DNA of 64,000 bases. It comes from Guyanagaster necrorhizus. Its lineage: Eukaryota > Basidiomycota > Agaricomycetes > Agaricales > Physalacriaceae. Under the pieces are notes generated by a model that saw only the letters and a list, made by a program, of their open reading frames with translations, did no database searches and had not been told where the DNA came from. The stretch covers positions 1 through 64,000 of the forward strand of contig NW_025064885.1 in NCBI RefSeq assembly GCF_019112545.1. The letters are read 5' to 3'. The first letter of the stretch is position 1. The number at the start of each line of letters is the position of its first letter. The translations under genes and the position numbers were made by a program. Positions 1 to 11,654 of the stretch are shown piece by piece.

Positions 1-281
1 GATGGCTTATCCAAGTTGATATTCGAACTGAGTAGTTACGGTGATATACATGGCTTTATATACTAATGGTAGCTAATTCCGAGTCGGATTCCATTAGGTT
101 CCGGTGTGAATATTCGCTACCGAGTTCGGGGTCTAGGTATTACAATGTGAAATACAGATGTGAAATGATAATGGTGAAATGAAATTAGTAGGTAATGGGA
201 AGCGGCCGGAGTCCAGTGGGTAGCGTGATAGAATTCGTGGTTGGTTGAGGTGACATGGAGGCCGGCGGCATGCGCGTAACA
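1..281 (-). repeat. Partial LTR of a second retrotransposon family (X), cut by window edge
   Basis: Read on the minus strand, the E1 gag homology stops abruptly and a sequence starting TGTTACG follows, the typical TG start of an LTR. It is unlike the other LTRs here, keeps many CpG sites and carries a good TATA box on the minus strand (AGTATATAAAG, about position 60). The flanking five bases 282-286 (ggtag) would be one copy of a target duplication; the other is outside the window. Orientation is inferred from the TATA box. It could be a solo LTR or the end of a whole element, which cannot be told from here. Confidence 0.6.
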
Positions 282-3119
282 GGTAGTTCCAGTCTTCTGT
301 GTCTCATAGGCAGAGGCTGTTGAGGGTCCCAGTGATTTCCCAGCAGTTTGCTCTGACTTGTTCAGAATTAGTGGGGTTGGCTTCTTGGTGTAGTCTTGCA
401 GTGTTGACAATTCCGCTTTCTGCTTTTGTTGTTTCCTGTACATTTTGATGATTTGTTCTTTCCACTCATCATATCTGACTAGCATCAATGCTTTGACACC
501 AATCGTAGAAATCATCATAATGTATAAGGGAGGGACTCCTTTCTTGAGAGCTTCAACTATCTATCCATTGTTTGCTACATCATCTCAGAACCCAGTGAGC
601 TTTGCAAGGTGTTTCAGCTTGTTAAAATAGTCTGTAGCCACTTTATCTCCCATCTTGTATTCCTTGATCTTTTGTTTGTAAACTTTTTGTACTGCCAGAT
701 TAATGAACTTATTATTCAGCATCTGTTTAAACACCAGCCAAGAGAGATACCAGTAATGTTCCTGAGTCATAGATCAGAAGTTTGGAGAGATCAGGATCCA
801 CCAAGTTTTTGCCTTTTCTTCGAGATAAAAGGTAGTGAACACAACCTTGTTCATGTTAGTGCTGAGATATCTGACATATACTTCAAAGTATTGTTCACAA
901 TCAACCAGAAATCGATCAATATCATCTGAGGCCTCCTTGAAAGGGTGAGGTTTTTGAAGTAGGTCAGGCTGGCATTGTAAGATGGTAGCATTCTCAGGTA
1001 AGGCCTCTATTGGATTGGGTCATTCTGAGAATGGAGGTCGATTCCATTCATGTGGGGGTTTAGAGAATGAATGAAGGGAGTGGTCATTGGTGACTGGGCT
1101 TCTCTTTGGAGCAGCATCCTTTTAGATGATTACCCCATCTTATATGGTGAACCCAAGACAAATAGCCTTGGGGTCATCTCATATTAGTTCTTTTTCTGTG
1201 CCACTTGATCCTGCTTGATTGGAGGATAGCTGTCCACCAAGGAGTTAGCTATCTTTGCTGGTCTAAAGGTTTCAGAATCCTTTGTGCTATTGCACTAAAG
1301 GATTCAGCTGAGGTTGGGTTCTAGTGAATCAGCTTACTGTTTCTTGGAGTGATGGATTCGATGTTTTGGCCTAGCTTCAGATGGATAGTGCTATGTATAT
1401 GGCCTGCTTTGATAGGATGGATAGAGATAGCAGCATTGGTCTCAGCTGAGTTTGTGGTTGGTATGGGAGAATCAGCTTGAGCAGGTCCTCTGAGTGCTGC
1501 CAGCTGTATTCTTCTCAGGCATACTTGGTTGCAGTATACTGTAAAATGTCTGATTTTTCAGTATCATCTGCATACTTGTATTTCTGTCCTAAGGGCATAA
1601 CCCTCCAGTGGGTGTCCCTCCATAAAAAGAGCATTCCTTGTTCATATAACTCCTGATATTCTTTCTGCCTCTCTCTATCTACTTCTGCTTTTAGTGCTTC
1701 TTTGTCAGTGTCTTCACCTGTATATTCTATAAATCAACTAGTGCTGAAAGGGCCTTCATTGTCTTCCTCATTGCTCTTGTCTCTGCTGTCCTCTTCCTCT
1801 AGGAGGGAACTGACAGGCTGGTTGTAGATGGATAGGATGGCCAGCCTGAATATTGCTGAAGAGCTTGTTGTCATTCCTAGTACTGGATCCAACTGTGTTT
1901 GGGTTGGGTCTGGTAGTCATAGGCTGGACAGGGACATTTGGGAGTCGACTGTATTGCATTCTGCTGTGTGCTCTTTCCTCTTTCAGTTTTTAGCTATAGC
2001 AGCTAAAGTTTCTTTGAAACTCGGGATTGAGGAACTGATAGGCAACTTTACTTCTCAGGAATCAGCAGAGAGTGTGGTCAGAGACATGGGTGTTGTCAGG
2101 TACCTGGAGCCCATAAGCTCCAAGAATAGAGTTGGCATTGGAGGAAATAGTGTCTGTTCTAGTGGAATATTGGAGAAAGAGAGAGCAGCTTCTTTCTGTA
2201 GTATTGTCTCTTTAGATGGCTTCACTTCTGGTGATGGTGCTTCCTGGTTCTGCCTATGGATCAGATTTTGAGTTGAGCTCCCTGAAAGAAGACCCTGAGA
2301 AGTTGGTTTGAAGCTCATACCAGCTAGGAGAGGCTGATCCCAATCTCTTGACCTCTTCTCTTCATCACTGTTGTCGCTCTTGTCTATCATACTCTGCTTC
2401 TTCATACTCTCGCTGAGCCTCCTTCTGGACATAGTCAGTGAGCTCTTCTTGGGCTCACTGTATTTCTGCATGGCAGGCCTGATTCTCCTGCTGCTGTCAT
2501 ACTGTGCTGTTGTAGTAAAAGAGGACCATAAGATTCTAATCCAGAAAGACTCATCATATGATTCTGTCTTGAGCAATTTTTCCTCTTGCACTGGCTGTTC
2601 TCTCTTCTGGCTGGCTCCTGATATGATGGTGGTTATAGGGGTTCTCTGCCACAGCGATGGCGAGCTCCATATTTGCAAAATCCTGATGGATGGTTCTTCT
2701 ATAGGGGTTATTGAGCCTCAGCCTGCTGATAGATAGGCTTGGCTCAAAGATAGTATAGAGGAAATTGTAGGAGGAGTTAAAGGCTGATTGAGATCTTGAA
2801 GCCATCTGAGCAGCATCAAGAGAGTCCTAAGCATGGTTTTCAATCCATAGGATGTTCAAGGAGGTGGGATGGCTGAAGGCAGGAGAGTTTGGATGGTAGA
2901 CATTGTTGGGGACCTCTTAGAGCTTCTGGATGATGTTTGTTGTCTAAGAGTTTCAGAACTCTGTGAGAGTAGGATTGCTGTTTCTGCTGGATCATTGAGA
3001 GAGGTATTGAGGTCTCTCTTCTTCCTGAAGGCTCTTTGAAGGTGGGTTGCTAAATCTGGCTTCAGATATGGGTTGTTCTTACAGCTGGAAGGATATTCTG
3101 ATGGAGGCAGGGATGTCAT
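282..3119 (-). pseudogene. gag: E1 Gag (long N-terminal extension plus capsid region), broken by stops
   Basis: The structural polyprotein frame starts at ATG 3119 (MTSLPPSEYP), the second ATG of the element, and stays in one frame to 282. The N-terminal part is Pro/Ser/Arg-rich. A conserved block around 1620-1700 (KEYQELYEQGMLFLWRD) and the usual capsid region at about 1000-400 (FKEASDDIDRFLVDCEQYF, KIKEYKMGDKVATDYF) match the E9 Gag. The zinc knuckle is lost because LTR X cuts the gene just before it. The in-frame stops that I followed are mostly TGA where relatives have arginine. Not functional. Confidence 0.8.
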
Positions 3120-3321
3120 AAAAAGGGAGGTCTGGGGTTATATTTCATAGTATAGCATGGACCTGCTGAAATGCTTGATAGTGTCTGACTATCCAAGCTA
3201 TTACTGATTGTCATCTGTGACAAAGGATGATGATGGCTAGAAGACCTAGTAGCATTCTGATGATGGAAGCTATCAGTTTGAAGAAGTTGTGATTGAGATC
3301 TACAGTTGTTGCTGGGGGCAT
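1990..3321 (-). pseudogene. E1 ORF1, overlapping membrane-helix protein
   Basis: This frame starts at the first ATG after the primer site (3321, MPPATTVDLNHNFFKLIAS) and ends at TAA 1990-1992, 444 codons against 443 in E9. The N-terminus has the same hydrophobic helix as E9. The centre has the coiled-coil-like block EEAEYDRQ, and the C-terminus (VPDNTHVSD, VAYQFLNPEFQRNF, CYS-stop) matches E9 to the last residue. Several internal TGA stops. It overlaps gag in the other frame throughout 1990-3119. No family recognised; membrane location is inferred. Confidence 0.7.
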
Positions 3322-3377
3322 TCAGTTTCTCAGCACAATTGGGCTTGAGAAAGGAAAGATGAAAGCTTTGAGCTAAT

Positions 3378-3845
3378 TGTTAGGCTCAAGCCACACATGA
3401 TCAACTAACATGTGATAAACTAATATGGCTTCATATTCGAGCCTTTTGTTAGAGTTCACTTAATGTGTTGTTTGTTGATTCTCTGTGCTTCAAGATGTTG
3501 TGTAATTAGCATGAGAGTAGAATGAGAATATATAAACTTTAGCTCAAAGCTGAAAATTTATCAGCAAGAGTGAGCTCCTTAAACACTGTACAAGGCTCTG
3601 CTAATAATACTACATACTTATTATGTATCTCTCTGTCTTTTGTGCTCATTGTCCTAGAGTATCATTACTATATATAAAAGGCTGGTTGTATTATCAGGCA
3701 ATACTGTTGCATCAAGAGACAATGACAGACTTGGCCAGTTGTAATGACTAAGCTTTTGTCCCACAATCTTAAGTGCCTGTTCTGGTGCCCTGACTAAGCA
3801 TGAATAGAGATTGAAAAAAAAGGAAAAAGGTAGAAAATCGTAACA
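3378..3845 (-). repeat. E1 5' LTR (468 bp)
   Basis: Bounded by TGTTA...TAACA. Minus-strand reading shows a TTTAAG TATA-like box, then AGCTTTGAGCTAA (about 3541-3553), the presumed RNA start. The first bases after the LTR, toward gag, give TTAGCTCAAAGCT, exactly complementary to that 13-mer, so first-strand synthesis may be primed by the element's own RNA 5' end. Confidence 0.85.
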
Positions 3846-4624
3846 CTCACAGCCCCCCCACTTCAGTTCAGCACTCTGTCAGAATGAGTGGTGGGTTGGG
3901 GCAGTCCTCTTTGGACCAGCTCAATGATGAGCAATGAATTTGGGAAGGTTGAGACAAAATCATCCACTGATTATTCTCCACATGAGATCTCAATATTCCA
4001 TTCAACTATGATAAAGCCCTCTATCAAAAAGAGTGAAGACAGTGAGACCTTCTCCAGCCCTCTTGAAGTGAGCTAGAGAAGCATCTTATCCTTGAAGGAC
4101 AGAGGAGAAGAGCTGCTGAATATGACTGGCAGCATCAGGAGGAGCAGTGAGAGATCAAGAGGAGGCACCTGAAAAAGACAGATGTCTCCAACTGGTGTGG
4201 ACTCTGACTAGAGGTCACATCAGTCCTCATGCTAGTATGGGCTGACCAGTCTCTCTCAATCTCAGTTTTCAGGAAACTAAGCACCAACTCTGACCCCTGG
4301 GCTCCAAACTGCTAGGACAGCCTGGAAGTCCTCACAGCTGATAAAGCCAGAAGGAGAGGCAGCAGAGTCCCTCCTACAGTCCAGGACAATACTCCAAGAA
4401 TTATTTTGTGCTTCTCAACCCCCCAATATCCCTCTTCCTGATAAACCTCTAGCACTGACACTATATTTGGAGATGACGAGTCTGTTCTTGGACACTACAG
4501 ACTATAAGTTCCTAATATAGCTCACATCTCTGCTCATGCCCTCCAAGGTTTCCTCAGAAGCAGAGTGGTCAGGCAGCTTCTTGACAGTAGATACTGAAGA
4601 AATGTCCAGCTCTATCGTGAGTGA
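3846..4624 (+). pseudogene. E2 ORF1, 3' part
   Basis: The frame contains DLNIPFNYDKA (about 3986), equivalent to DLNVPFDYDEA in E9 ORF1, and near 4530 HISAHALQGFLRSRVVRQLL, matching the E9 C-terminal block. It ends at TGA 4622-4624 after NVQLYRE, the same ending as in E5 and E7. Frame is kept between 3986 and the stop despite other decay. The N-terminal membrane helix is cut off by E1. Confidence 0.6.
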
Positions 4625-6535
4625 ATGACAGTAACAAGAGCAACAAGCAGAAATCAGTATGACTCTGATATTGGAGGGTGACTCACTTTTATCTATCTCA
4701 ATGCCTCAGATTTCTCAGACCCCACTGCTGATCCAAGTATCCAGCCAGAGTAGCAGATTGATGGTATGACTGCAAGAGGACATGGAGAGTTTTTATGACT
4801 CACCCATCACTTTTCTCCTCAAGAAAGAGAAAGACACCAGGCTTGAGGAAGATGAGGAGACTGAAAGCAGCAAGCCACTCTATGCTGGGGGAGAACTCAC
4901 ATATGCACTAAATGAAGACATAGATGAAGAAGCATTAAAAGAAAAAATTCAGCAGTCAAGAGTACAGGAGTATCAGGAGCTGTATAAAAAGAGAGTAAAC
5001 TTTTTATGGCACAATGCTAACTGGTTGGCATCACAAGAAGGACAATTATATCTTCACTCTAAAACTAATAAACAAGTAGAAGTTTTGAGACATGCAGCAA
5101 CAAGATATGCTGCTCAACAATATAACAGAAATATCAATCAGCACCCTTTATCTGACCAATACCATGGTCACCCTCTGTCATCCTAAGATGAGCTATGTAT
5201 ATAGCACTGTCAATTCAAAGTACATTCTCATACTCAGCACTATCTTCTGGGTCAATGGCAACTCAGCTGTCTTGATCCTGCCCTCAGCCAAAGCAGCTGC
5301 TCACTTTATATTGAAACCCTTAGATAGGCTGAGAAAGCTGCATCTTAGAGGCTCAACCCCCATCTGATGAAGCAAGCAAGAGTGGAGCAGGGAAGGATCT
5401 GATCTGGGATGATCCAGAAGCAGTTCGACTTGGGTTTACTATTCAAGACAGAGTAATTGTCCAAAAAGAAGCCCCCCCACAAGAGAGCTCTGTTGCTGAT
5501 GACAACTCCCTTCACTCCTTCTCATGACCCCCCAACAAATAGAATTGACTGCCCTTCTCAGAATGGCCAAACTCAATTAGTGCACTGTCTGAAAATGCTG
5601 CTGTCCTACAATGCCAATCTGATCTACTTTGTAAACCCTGCCTCTTTAAGGGAGCCTCCAATGACATCAACTGATTTCTGGTTGATTGTGAACAATACTT
5701 TGAGGTCTACATCAGCTACCTCAGGACTGATATGAATAAGGTTATCTTTGCCACCTTGTATCTCAAAGAAAAAGCCAAAATCTAATAGATCCTCATTTTC
5801 TCAAACTTCTGATCATCAACTTGAAAGTATTACTGATATCCTTCATGGCCAGTGTTCAAACAAATATTATATGACAAGTTCATTGACCCTGCTGTCTAAG
5901 AAGTACACAAACAGAAGATCAAGGACTATAAGATGGAAGACAGAGTGGCAATAGACTACTTTGATGAGCTAGAATAGCTTGCAAAACTTGCTGGCATCTA
6001 AGATGATACAGCTAATAATGACTGCATGGTTGAGGCCCTCAAGAGAGGAGTTCTCTTCTTGTACATCATGATGATCTCTGTCATCAGCATCAAAGCCTTG
6101 ATGCCAGTAGAGTATGATGAATGGAAGGAATGAATCATTGAGATGTATAAGGAATGGCAAAGACAGAAAGCAGAACAATTGATGCTGCAAGATTATTTGA
6201 AGAAGTCAACACTGCCAACCCAAAATAACTCCAAATCATTAGAGACAACTGCTGGAAAACCATTGGGATCCTTGACAGCCCCTGCCTATGGCATGCAGAA
6301 GACAGAAACCAGAACAATGTACACAGGAGCAGAGAAGCCAATAGACATAGACCAGATGAAAAAGGAAGGAAAATGCTTCAACTGTGGACAGAAGAGCTAT
6401 ATGGCCAAAGATTGCCCAGAGAAAAAGTGAACACAGGAAGACATTTGAGCACAGATTGCCAAGTTGCAAAAAGAGGAAGAGGGACTTGGAACAGAAACCA
6501 AGGTCAAGAAAGTAAAAGATGAGGCCAGCCAGTGA
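3846..6535 (+). pseudogene. gag: E2 Gag, broken
   Basis: Gag remnants: extension block at 4782-5186 (EYQELYKKRVNFLW), linker at about 5408 (DDPEAVRLGFTIQD), capsid region 5600-6170 and CCHC zinc knuckle CFNCGQKSYMAKDC near 6372. The 4782-5186 block is in a different frame from the zinc knuckle, so at least one indel lies between 5186 and 5408. The terminal TGA (6533-6535) overlaps the pol start as in the other copies. Inactive. Confidence 0.75.
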
Positions 6536-9255
6536 GCAATTCTACTGGACTGGCCAAAGAACTTTATGGTGTGCAAATGATAGCTGCTAGCCAGACTAAT
6601 AGTATCTCTGTAGTTACTCTTATGCTTAAACTACCCATACATTCAAATATATCATAGTTACCAGATGAACACACCAAAGAATCACAAAAAGAAGCTCAAA
6701 TGCCTCAGGGCCAAACCAGGGCAGCAGGCCCCACTATCTGGCTCAAGCTATTTGACACTGAATAGATCTGGAGGGCCATCAAAGATGCCAAGAATGAAGC
6801 AGCAGCAACAGCCATCCTTAAAAATTGAGTTCATTGAATTCAAGTTGAAAAAGTAATCGATGACATGATAAAAGGAATAAAGAAGGTTAAGTGATGCCAA
6901 GTCCTGGAATGGCTTGATGAACTTTGAGGACCATGAAAGTTCATTTGATAGTCTAAAACTCCAGAGTGAGACTTAATTGCCAGAGCCCAGATCAAAATCC
7001 TTATATCTCACTTCACTTATGCAGTAACTGCTTTGATCAACAGCAGTTGCACTGGGAGCTTAATTAACCATGCTTTCATCAATAAGCACCAACTTCCAAC
7101 CCAAGCCATGATGGCACCAATCCCAGTTTATAATGCAGATAAGACAAAGAATCAGACTAGCTCAATTACTGAATTTGTCAAGCTCAAGCTCATGATCAAA
7201 AACCACTCTGAATGAATCAACTTAGCTATGACAGATCTCAGGACCAAGGAAATTTTCCTTAGTCATGACTGGCTAATACATCATAATCCATTAATCAACT
7301 GGAAGACTGGAAGAATCACATTCACATGGTGCCACTGCTGAAAGATCTCATTTGAGTTATCTGATGAGGACTCAGAAGACTGATGGGACAAGGAAATAGA
7401 GGACAGAGAAACCATTCTCACCATCAACCTTCAATGCAAAGTATGCATTCGAGCAATCCATCATGCCAATAATCTGGCTGCTAAGATCAATGAATGCAAG
7501 GAGGAGAAAACCTTCAAAGAAATAGTGCTTGAATGGGCATGAGACTTCAAGGATCTATTTGAGAAGGAGAGTTTTGATGAACTACCAGAACTGAAGCTAT
7601 GAGATTATGCAATCAAGCTGATCCTGAATGCTAATGCCAATTTGGACTGCAAAACTTACCCTCTTGGCAACAATGAGCAACAGGAGAGATAAGTTTCTGG
7701 ACAAGAACTTGGCCAGTGAATGAATTCAACTGTTGAAGTCTCTGATGGCTTCACTATTTTTCTTCATCAAAAAGAAGGATGGCAAGCTCTGACTGATCCA
7801 AGATTATCGAAAACTTAATGAGATGACAATCAAAAACTGTTATTCTCTTCCACTGATCTTAGAATTGATGGACAAACTCTGAGGTGCTAAATATTACACT
7901 AAACTCAATGTCCAGTGGGGTTACAATAATGTCCATATCAAGAAAAAAGATGAATGGAAAGCCACATTCAGAATGAATCAGGGACTGTTTGAGCCAACAG
8001 TCATATTCTTTAGGCTTACCAACTCTCCTGCAATGTTCCAGTGGATGATGAATGACATCTTCAAAGATCTTATCTCCACTGAAAAAGTCACCATCTATCT
8101 TGATAACATTCTAATCATGTTGAAGACCAAGAAGAAGCATAGGAGGCTGGTGTGACAAGTATTGGCCCTCATGAGGAAACACAAATTATTCCTCAAAGCA
8201 GAAAAGTGCAAATTTGAGGTGCTTGAAACTAAGTATCTTAGAGTTGTTATCAGTGAAGGAAGTATTTGAATGGACCTTATTAAGGTGGCAGGAGTGACAG
8301 AATAGCCAGTACTGGTCAAGAAGAAGAAACTTTAATCATTCTTAGGGTTCACAAATTTCTATCAATGGTTCATTAAGGATTACAACAAGATTGTCCATCT
8401 AATGATGCAACTGACTGGCAATGTCTCCTGGATATGGGGCCTCTTCCAACAAGTAGCATTCAATGACTTAAAATGATGCCTCACTGAGGATATAATTCTT
8501 GCCATTCTAACACAGGAGAGAAGATTCTGAGTCAAGGCCAACTCCAGTGAAGATGTGATCAGGGCTGTGCTCTCTCAGAAGCAAGAAGGAAGATGGCACT
8601 CCATTGTATTTCTTTTTAAAGTGCTCACTATCATCAAGCAAAACTACAAGATCTATGACAAGAAACTGCTTGCAATAATGCTTGCCTTAGAAGAATGGTG
8701 ACATTATCTGATCAGAGCCATTCAAGTTTTTGAGATCTGGACCAACCATCAAAACCTTTGATATTTTCAACAACTACAAAAGCTAAACTGGCAACAAGCC
8801 AGATGGGTCACTGAATTGAGTCAATATCAATACACACTCCATCACAAAGCAGAGATGGCAAATAAAAAGGCTGATCTCTTTAGTTGCCAAGCAGATCATG
8901 ATCAAGAAGGCAATAATAAAGAGGTGACATTATTATAGCTCAAACACTTCAGGACTATAATAATGCTGATGGAGAAAGAAATCTATGAACAGATCAAAAA
9001 TGCTATATGAGACAATTATAAATGGGATCAATGCATAGCCCTATCACTTAATTATGAGCATGGAATAACCAAAGAGGGAGGTCTCATCTGATATGACAGA
9101 TAGATCTATATCTCTCGAGATCAAAGACTCTGCAGCAAAATCATCACCATGTGCTATAATCATGCTACAGCTGGACATCCCAGCATTGCCAAGACCAAGA
9201 AATTGGTCTTATAGGAATATTGATGGCCCAAAATAGATAATGACATTATCATATA
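6532..9255 (+). pseudogene. pol: E2 Pol (protease, RT, RNase H, start of integrase), truncated
   Basis: Order is protease (active-site DSG changed to NSS near 7040), reverse transcriptase (FIKKKDGKL near 7765, YLDN instead of YLDD near 8097), RNase H (KNYKIYDKKLLAIM region near 8640) and the integrase zinc-binding domain, cut at 9255. About two bases are missing near 7686 compared with the other copies, which shifts the frame. Many TGA and other stops. Chromodomain absent because of the P1/E3 junction. Confidence 0.75.
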
Positions 9256-9278
9256 CAGTTGACTATCTCACAATGCAT
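9256..9278 (+). repeat. P1 left terminal inverted repeat
   Basis: 23 bases beginning CAGTTGACTATCTCAC, identical to the reverse complement of 11630-11652. Preceded by TA. Similarity fades just inside, apart from a few bases. Confidence 0.92.
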
Positions 9279-9356
9279 ATAGTCAGGAGACACCAAAACT
9301 GTATGCATTTATAGATTTATGCAGAACCAAAATAGCACGTGATGTGACATATGACT

Positions 9357-11369
9357 TTATATGACAATGTCGTCATTTCCCCAAAATGCTGTCAGTGGCT
9401 TTTGGGTCAGCTTTCCATGCATCTCCTTGAATAATGCCCCTCTCAACTTCCTCAGCTGTGGTACTAATCCACCCTGGTCACCTTGTGAAACACAAAATGC
9501 CTTCAGCTTTTGAATAAGCTCAAATCCTTCCCTTGTAGTTATCAAGGTCTGTTCTTCCTCACCCTCCTCTTCCTCTTCTTCCTCCTCCTCATCATCAATG
9601 ACAGTTATTTCCCCATTTTCTACTGCAATATCATGCTTGACAGCAGCAACAATCTCCTCATCTGTTGGCATCGCCTCAAGATCTTCAGTATACTCTTCTG
9701 CAATAGAGTTAACCATCTCTTCAATGGTTGGAATGGGACCAAACATGCGATTTCATTGTTTCAATTCGACAAGATGGTCCTTCAACATTATCTCTGCTGT
9801 CTAGAGCTGTTGAATGGGGGCAATTTGGGTGGGAGGTGTGTTCATTTTTGACTGTGACAAAGAAGCCAACTGATTGACTGCCTCCAGTGCTTTACCAATG
9901 TCATTCTCTGCATTCATAACGGCCATAAGAGCAGGATGCCAGTCAGCATCAGCATATTGGTTTCCAAGCAGATTCTGCAATGCCTGTTCGATCCCTGGAA
10001 GCGTGTATTTGTCTGTTGAGGCAAAGTCACAAACAAGGTTCCATGCAGACTTGAGGAGTGAGGCATCTTGAAAATCATTGGATGGTGTGGTAGACTGTGA
10101 CTTGGATGCATTGTCAGGCATTATATCAGTGTGTTTCTAGCAGTTTGCTATTGTTTCACTGCTGACATTTGCCCAAGCATCACAAGCAATAGTCATAGCT
10201 TCAAGGAGATCAAGCTTGAAGATCTCAGACTCTCCAAGATCATCGAGATCAAGTGCATGGATACACATGGCATTCCGATAATGTGCCTTGAAGCAGCAGA
10301 TAATACCAGCATCTAGCAGCTGAACATATGGAGTCATATTGGGCTCGAAGAACTCCAGCTTTGTGTTATAGGGTGTATAAGTGATGAAATGCCCTCGAAA
10401 GTTGTCCAAGGTCAGCAGAACCTGCTACATCTCCCTCTTCATCTTTAAATCAAACATCTTCACTCACTCCATAAATATTTTGCTCATCATCCAGGCCTTC
10501 TTGTTATTCCGATAATAGAATCCCATTGCCGTTGGACTCTTTTTCTTGAAACACCGTAGTTGCTTTGACTTGCCAATGAAAACAACTGGCATTCACTCAC
10601 TCCCATCTGCATTCACAGCAAAACACATGGTGATGCGGAACTTGTCCTGTTTTTGTCCACTCATAGGACTAGATGCCAAGGTATGATCTGGGATGGCAAA
10701 GATGACAAGACTGGATTCATCAATATTCCATCTGTCCCGCATCGCATATTTCACCATAATACTGTGAAGACGCACACGTTCTTTTTCCACTGCCATCATA
10801 TCCACTGAGCCTGCTTCTCCATGCTGCTGAACCTCCTGAATCTTCCATGCCTTGCAGAATGACCTCAACCATCCCTCTCCTTTCAAACACTGATCCTCTG
10901 GAATATTCATCAGATTTTCAATCCGATTTCGCTTCTCTATCAGCATTGCATCAGTTACAGTCTCATCTCAGAGCTGCATGTTCTGATACCAGGATGCAAC
11001 AGCATGCTCCACATCAGGTTGGGTGACAATACGAGACTTTTTAGATGATAGTGCATTAGGGTTCTCATTTGCATGCTGTTCGATTTTTGTACAAGATGCC
11101 AGTTTCTGTGAAAGAGTTGATTGAGTAAAGAGCAGTGCACCTTCCTTTCGGTTTGTGAAATGTGCCACAATGTCAGCATGTTGATGGAAAGGATGGTTAT
11201 CAACATGTTTGAATACTACGAGCCAGTCTCCTGTTGTGAGGTGTGAGCAGGAGATCTGCTTTGGAGGCTGAGCTGATGATGTGTATATTGGGACTTTCTC
11301 CTTCTGTTTTGTATGCTCATATGGATTTCCAGATTTAGCACATGGTTTTCATGTTGGTTCAGGAGGCAT
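9357..11369 (-). pseudogene. pogo/Tigger-like transposase, eight internal stops
   Basis: A single minus-strand frame of about 670 codons runs from ATG 11369 to the final stop at 9357, without frameshift. The N-terminal third has a CENP-B-type helix-turn-helix (GEGWLRSFCKAWKI near 10870). The DDE_1 core shows RWNIDESSLVIF (first D, near 10725), LLTLDNFRGH (second D, near 10400) and MTPYVQLLDAGI (third D, near 10320). The C-terminus has a run of acidic residues (DDEEEEEEEEEGEEE, near 9580). Internal stops are at 11349, 10968, 10593, 10464, 10425, 10137, 9801 and 9753, several of them TGA from CGA. It would bind the element ends and cut and paste them; this copy cannot make the full protein. Confidence 0.85.
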
Positions 11370-11464
11370 GTTTATAGAGATATAGGCTGCATCGCTTTAC
11401 AATAATTTTTTTTGTATTTGTCATAGTCCATACAAACAAATTATGTTCTTTATTGTTCTAATAT

Positions 11465-11635
11465 ATGCATAATGTCATATCAGCTTACTATAATTTTCAA
11501 TCTGACAATGCATATTCCTAACTAGAACCATATGCATTATGCGATATGCATTTCTAGCCCATTTCTCTGCTCCCCAACTGCGTTCCAGCCCAATCCATAT
11601 GCATTGTCAGAATTATGCATTTTGACATCATGCAT
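11465..11635. repeat. Cluster of ATGCAT palindromes in P1 subterminal region
   Basis: ATGCAT occurs at 11465, 11508, 11532, 11546, 11599, 11615 and 11630, and at the other end at 9273 and 9303. Subterminal motif arrays are often transposase-binding sites in cut-and-paste elements; that role is inferred. The sequence between the gene start (11369) and the right TIR is AT-rich and otherwise has no ORF that I can support. Confidence 0.6.
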
Positions 11636-11652
11636 TGTGAGATAGTCAACTG
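11630..11652 (-). repeat. P1 right terminal inverted repeat
   Basis: Exact 23-base reverse complement of the left repeat, followed by TA at 11653-11654. Both ends are intact although the transposase gene is broken, so the copy could in principle be moved by a related transposase. Confidence 0.92.
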
Positions 11653-11654
11653 TA

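Larger units (their letters stand above)
282..3845 (-). mobile_element. E1: Ty3/gypsy chromovirus, 5' half (LTR, ORF1, gag)
   Basis: Minus-strand retrotransposon with its 5' LTR at the right end and ORF1 and gag running leftwards until LTR X interrupts it. Pol would lie beyond the left edge. At 3846 its LTR abuts plus-strand E2 ORF1/gag sequence, so E1 is nested in E2 (putative target duplication 3846-3850, ctcac; partner not visible). Many CpG-derived TGA stops make it inactive, but the reading frames are still easy to follow, with no frameshift noticed in gag. Confidence 0.85.
3846..9255 (+). mobile_element. E2: chromovirus copy, ORF1/gag to integrase, 5' end outside window
   Basis: Plus-strand element that begins inside ORF1 because E1 is inserted there; its 5' LTR is presumably left of the window. 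Gag and pol follow until the integrase zinc-binding region (WPKIDNDIIIY), where pogo element P1 begins. The sequence right of P1 does not continue this integrase but starts another copy's pol (E3). Heavily decayed by CpG transitions and stops. Confidence 0.8.
9256..11652 (-). mobile_element. P1: pogo/Tigger-like DNA transposon with TA target duplication
   Basis: 2397 bp element ending in perfect 23-bp inverted repeats that start CAGTTGACTATC, each flanked by TA (9254-9255 and 11653-11654). The CAGT terminus, TA target and a CENP-B/DDE_1 type transposase place it in the pogo branch of Tc1/mariner. The single gene runs on the minus strand and is broken by stops. Its left flank is E2 integrase and its right flank is the pol start of E3, so the element sits exactly on a rearrangement junction. 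Confidence 0.88.

Noticed and set aside
2371..2736. 121-codon plus-strand ORF
   Set aside because: Antisense shadow of E1 ORF1 and gag; no homologous frame in other copies was needed to explain it.
9510..9851. 113-codon plus-strand ORF, hydrophobic
   Set aside because: Antisense of the acidic tail of the pogo transposase; Leu/Phe runs come from complementing GAA/GAG codons.
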